A stretch of 59,054 bases of DNA from Chromera velia (lineage: Eukaryota; Sar; Chromeraceae). Shown piece by piece: positions 57,124-59,054 of the stretch. Under the pieces are notes generated by a model. The model was not told where the DNA came from, searched no databases, and saw only the letters and a list, made by a program, of their open reading frames with translations. Position numbers and translations under genes: made by a program. Location: assembly GCA_018398765.1 (NCBI GenBank), contig JAHBMJ010000029.1, positions 1 to 59,054 of the forward strand, written 5' to 3'. Each line of letters starts with the position of its first letter. Within the stretch, counting starts at the first letter, position 1.

Positions 57124-58410
57124 TTATCCTTTGTAATCCCTCCCTTCTTCAGCGTGAGCTAGTGTGAACTTACGTGAGCCTGCATGAGGCCTGTCCCTCC
57201 CGGCAGACGACGGTCTAAAGGGCGTCACAGCTCTCTTTCGCATCTGCTGAGCCTCCCCCTCTCTCTCCCTCATGGATCTTGGGGTCACGAACCCCGAGTC
57301 TGTGTTCCCCTGCTTCCGCTCCGAGGAATGCGTTACCTGCCTCACTCGCTTAGGTGACCCTGTCCCTGTCTGCTTCCCAAAGCTATCCTGCATCCCTCCC
57401 CCCCCCACCCCGTTCACCGCTGTATTACCGTTCACTCTCGGTCTTCCGTTAGGCACCATCAGACTAATTCCTCCATCCCCCTTCTTCCCATCATTCATCC
57501 CTCTGTTCATCATTCCACCCCCCCCAGTCTGGCGTACATCCACGTTGACCCCTGTGTTTGGAATCCCCTTCTCTGTCACCCCAGGGCCATCTACATCTAC
57601 ATCCTCAACTGTAATCCCCCCTGATTAGATATCACAGGTCGGGTACATAGAGTGTTTCCCACCCATTGGCCCACTCCCCCCTCCTCTCCAGGTTTTTTTC
57701 ATCTCTTCCTGAAGACGAACAACCCGCCCATGAATTTCCATGACTCCATGCTCTTTCACCATCTCCGCCACTGAGCATAACATCTCACTCGCCACATCTA
57801 CCTGTGCCCCCGCTCTGGCAGCTATATGTTCAGTAGCCAGGTGTGCGTCAATGTATGCAGCCCCCTCATTTCTCACTTTGTTCGTCAGCCTCCGGTTGTA
57901 TTCTCTGTATTCCATTCCCTTCTACATCATCATATACTCCCTTCTGGATTTCGAGAACACCCCGTCGAGCGGCATCTGAAGCATTGGCATCAACACCTCC
58001 TCCACCATCTCATCACATGCTTCCTTCACCTCCATCATTCCGATATGTGCCTTTTCGTTTATTTCTCCCTCCTTCTTCATTTTCCTCGACGGCACGATCA
58101 GTCTATCGTATGCCTGTTTATTCATTACCTCCACCTTCATAGAGGACTCGAGGGCATCCTTGTTTATGGCTTTCAAATTCGCAGCGTCTGCCACCCTCAT
58201 CTTCACCAGGACCCATTCTGTCATTCCCGTCTTCTCTGTGTCGAACGTATGGACGATGACTTCGTCCGCCTTCAGCTCATGACCCGGCAGATATGGTTTC
58301 ACAACCATTCTATCTGGGATCCTCTTCCTTGGCTCAACCATTCTCCCCGTATCCGGAGGCGCCTCTTCCACTTCCACCTGACCAAGCCATTCTTTCACTG
58401 ACTTGTACAT
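57124..58410 (-). pseudogene. Three consecutive in-frame ORFs split by TAG and TAA, origin unknown
   Basis: One frame runs from an ATG at 58410 (MYKSVKEWL) to a stop at 57124, broken by TAG at 57922-57924 and TAA at 57625-57627. The parts are about 162, 99 and 166 codons. Part 1 is charged and helical (VKEACDEMVEEVLMPML); part 2 continues in the same style across the TAG (SKSRREYMMM stop KGMEYREYNRRL) and is helical (VASEMLCSVAEMVKE); part 3 is Gly/Asn/Arg-rich and disordered. Sequence character flows over the first stop, so a single ancestral ORF with nonsense mutations is likely; readthrough or suppressed stops are alternatives. A gag-like protein of a retroelement (helical body, basic Gly-rich tail) is conceivable, but no diagnostic motif is seen. 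The upstream frame is open to a TAA near 58489. Confidence 0.55.
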
Positions 58411-58488
58411 CTCTGAGTCCCTCAAGTGCCTAAGAATCAGTCTACAGGGACTGCTTGATGAAAAACAAATATATACGGAGGAAATCTG

Positions 58489-59054
58489 TTAATCAGTCGG
58501 TCAGCTTGACCCAGGCCAGCCGGGCTCCAGATGTATCCAGAGGCCCCCCTATATGCGTACCACACCTAACCACACTTGATCCTTATAAATCTTTACTTGC
58601 AGGCTTAGTATTAATTTTTAAATTAGTTTTCTTACCATTTTAGGAATTGTGGAGTCTTATACTGTGGTGCCGCCATGCTGTCTAAACCTGCTTGGGGCGC
58701 CTGGAGTACCCCAGACACGCCGCAGGTGGCGCTTGGGGCGACCCTAGGTGGTTTTGGCTAAGTTTATATAGAGCTGCCTGGGGCTTCGTTGTTGAGAGTT
58801 GCCTGGGGCGAAGGTCAGTGCCTTCGTATCATCATGAACCACGGTGCACATGCCCGACTGGGTTCGTGTGAGGAACGCACCGACGCGACTTTGCAATCTA
58901 TATGTGCATGCCGTGCATCAAAGGTCCGACTAGGTTATGTAGACCGGCAGCAACTTTTTGTTTGGCGGTCGCGATCAGCGATAGATACCAGTGGATACAC
59001 ATTAAGTTGACGGTTGCTTTCAACTTTCGTCTCTTCTCACTCTTGTCACTGGAG
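58489..59054. other. Right-edge sequence without a supported gene
   Basis: It contains several copies of cctggggcg/cttggggcg within about 58694-58812 and a small AT-rich part. It lies upstream of the broken ORF and could be its promoter or the end of an element. No gene is supported. Confidence 0.4.

Noticed and set aside
1-59054. tRNA or rRNA genes
   Set aside because: I looked for A-box and B-box pairs (GGTTCGA-type words) and conserved rRNA segments by eye and saw none in a plausible setting; a tRNAscan-SE and Infernal run would settle it.

Overview
The window reads as nuclear DNA of a myzozoan alga, most like a chromerid such as Chromera velia (inference). Supporting signs are many GT-AG introns full of simple repeats, an RAP-domain protein of the alveolate mitochondrial type with an Arg-rich presequence, a UGA-encoded selenoprotein W, and two proteins that start with a signal peptide followed by a transit-like stretch, as expected for a plastid of secondary origin. 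There is no sign of a bacterial operon, CRISPR array, tRNA or rRNA.

Layout, left to right: a low-complexity and AT-rich left flank (1-3133); an RAP/HPR-type protein on the minus strand (4914-9523) that may run on into a long disordered exon (3134-4669); a 75-aa single-span membrane protein (+, 10213-10440); a 933-aa Pro/Gln/Ser-rich protein (-, 16338-19441); selenoprotein W (+, 20800-23410, five exons); a type II copper monooxygenase of the PHM/DBH family (-, 25276-26763, one exon); a minisatellite (about 27.93-29.33 kb); a secreted Cys-rich protein of unknown function (+, 30500-33635, six exons); a 1633-aa UPF1/SMUBP2-like superfamily 1 helicase with a plastid-type leader (-, 35028-44818, sixteen exons); a TtcA-like tRNA 2-thiocytidine synthetase with a plastid-type leader (+, 45600-48504, four exons); a repeat block with a purine tract, eight copies of a 144-bp unit and a pyrimidine tract (49.55-51.76 kb); a RING + TRAF zinc finger + MATH-like protein (-, 54116-56547); and a three-part ORF broken by two in-frame stops (-, 57124-58410).

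The genes I could model alternate strand without exception from 4.9 to 56.5 kb, forming four divergent pairs. Each convergent gap between pairs contains an AT-rich island, while three of the four divergent gaps lack a long one. The helicase and TtcA genes share a 781-bp divergent gap and both products appear to be routed to the plastid, so they may be co-regulated nucleic-acid maintenance and tRNA-modification factors for that organelle (inference). Exon models were built by hand from splice sites, phase agreement and family conservation; no alignment or transcript evidence was available.
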